The translations under genes were made by a program, and so were the position numbers. Positions 5,883-6,080 of a stretch of DNA of 6,080 nt are shown here, in pieces (the stretch's first letter is position 1; each line of letters opens with the position of its first letter). Source of the stretch: Luminiphilus sp. (GTDB taxonomy: Bacteria; Pseudomonadota; Gammaproteobacteria; Pseudomonadales; Halieaceae); the NCBI GenBank assembly GCA_022425845.1, contig JAKMEU010000212.1, positions 1 to 6,080 on the forward strand, written 5' to 3'. The notes under the pieces are model-generated. The model was not told where the DNA came from. It saw only the letters and a program-made list of their open reading frames with translations, and ran no database searches.

Positions 5883-6080
5883 GTTCCCCGTCTCTCACTC
5901 AGTTCCACCGGCAAGGTGGTATATACCCTGAAGACGCCCTAGCGGGATGGAACGACCCAGGTAGCCTTCGACCCTGTAGATTTCATTGCGCGGTTGGCTG
6001 CTCTGATACCGAAGCCGAGAGTCAATCTCACCCGCTACCACGGCGTCCTGGCTCCAAATCACCGCTGGCGAGGGATGGTC
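5871..6080 (+). pseudogene. IS91-family transposase remnant, interior fragment with in-frame TAG (runs off window)
   Basis: In the frame containing codon 5910-5912 the translation reads PAVAVPRLSLSSTGKVVYTLKTP, then TAG (5940-5942), then RDGTTQVAFDPVDFIARL, AALIPKPRVNLTRYHGVLAPN and HRWRGMV to the window edge. This matches the C-terminal half of IS91-type rolling-circle transposases, where the central text is normally LKTPYRDGTTHV and a Tyr occupies the TAG position. The zinc-finger and HUH portions are absent to the left, and the RYISRP-like stretch normally at this boundary is not intact (it reads ARISHP). This is a decayed fragment fused to the broken DUF885 gene, without visible IS ends in the window. 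Family from recalled sequence pattern; fairly sure. Confidence 0.72.

Overview
The window looks like chromosomal DNA from a GC-rich, free-living Gram-negative proteobacterium. A marine gammaproteobacterium of the Halieaceae/OM60 kind is my guess, based only on the style of the gene families. No RNA genes or CRISPR arrays were seen.

Layout. (1) Positions 1-313 (+) hold the C-terminal third of a proline iminopeptidase that enters from the left edge. (2) Positions 310-4516 (-) hold a tight four-gene run, read right to left: a TauD/TfdA-type Fe(II)/2-oxoglutarate dioxygenase, a Tat-exported SoxC-type molybdopterin sulfite/sulfane dehydrogenase, a single-haem SoxD-like periplasmic cytochrome c, and a 12-TM MFS transporter. 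The gaps between these genes are short or negative, so they are almost certainly one transcript. The last gene meets the iminopeptidase tail to tail, with the two stop codons sharing four bases. (3) Positions 4517-4649 are a divergent intergenic region with a perfect 12-bp inverted repeat, a good operator candidate. (4) Positions 4650-5255 (+) encode a TetR-family regulator that probably controls the operon. (5) Positions 5256-5433 are non-coding, with small hairpins but no convincing terminator. (6) From 5434 to the right edge is a wreck: the first ~145 residues of a DUF885-family protein run straight into the interior of an IS91-family transposase, which itself carries an in-frame TAG.

How the genes may work together. 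TauD-type enzymes hydroxylate a sulfonate next to sulfur and release sulfite. SoxC with its cytochrome partner can oxidise sulfite (or protein-bound sulfane) to sulfate and pass the electrons to the respiratory chain. Joining them in one operon with a transporter and a divergent TetR suggests an inducible module that takes an organosulfonate, cuts off sulfite and detoxifies it or conserves its energy. The substrate is not evident: several taurine-pocket positions of TauD appear changed. The dioxygenase is predicted cytoplasmic and the dehydrogenase periplasmic, so sulfite or the product must cross the inner membrane, and the transporter may have a part in this. This pathway reading is inference; the family assignments are well supported.
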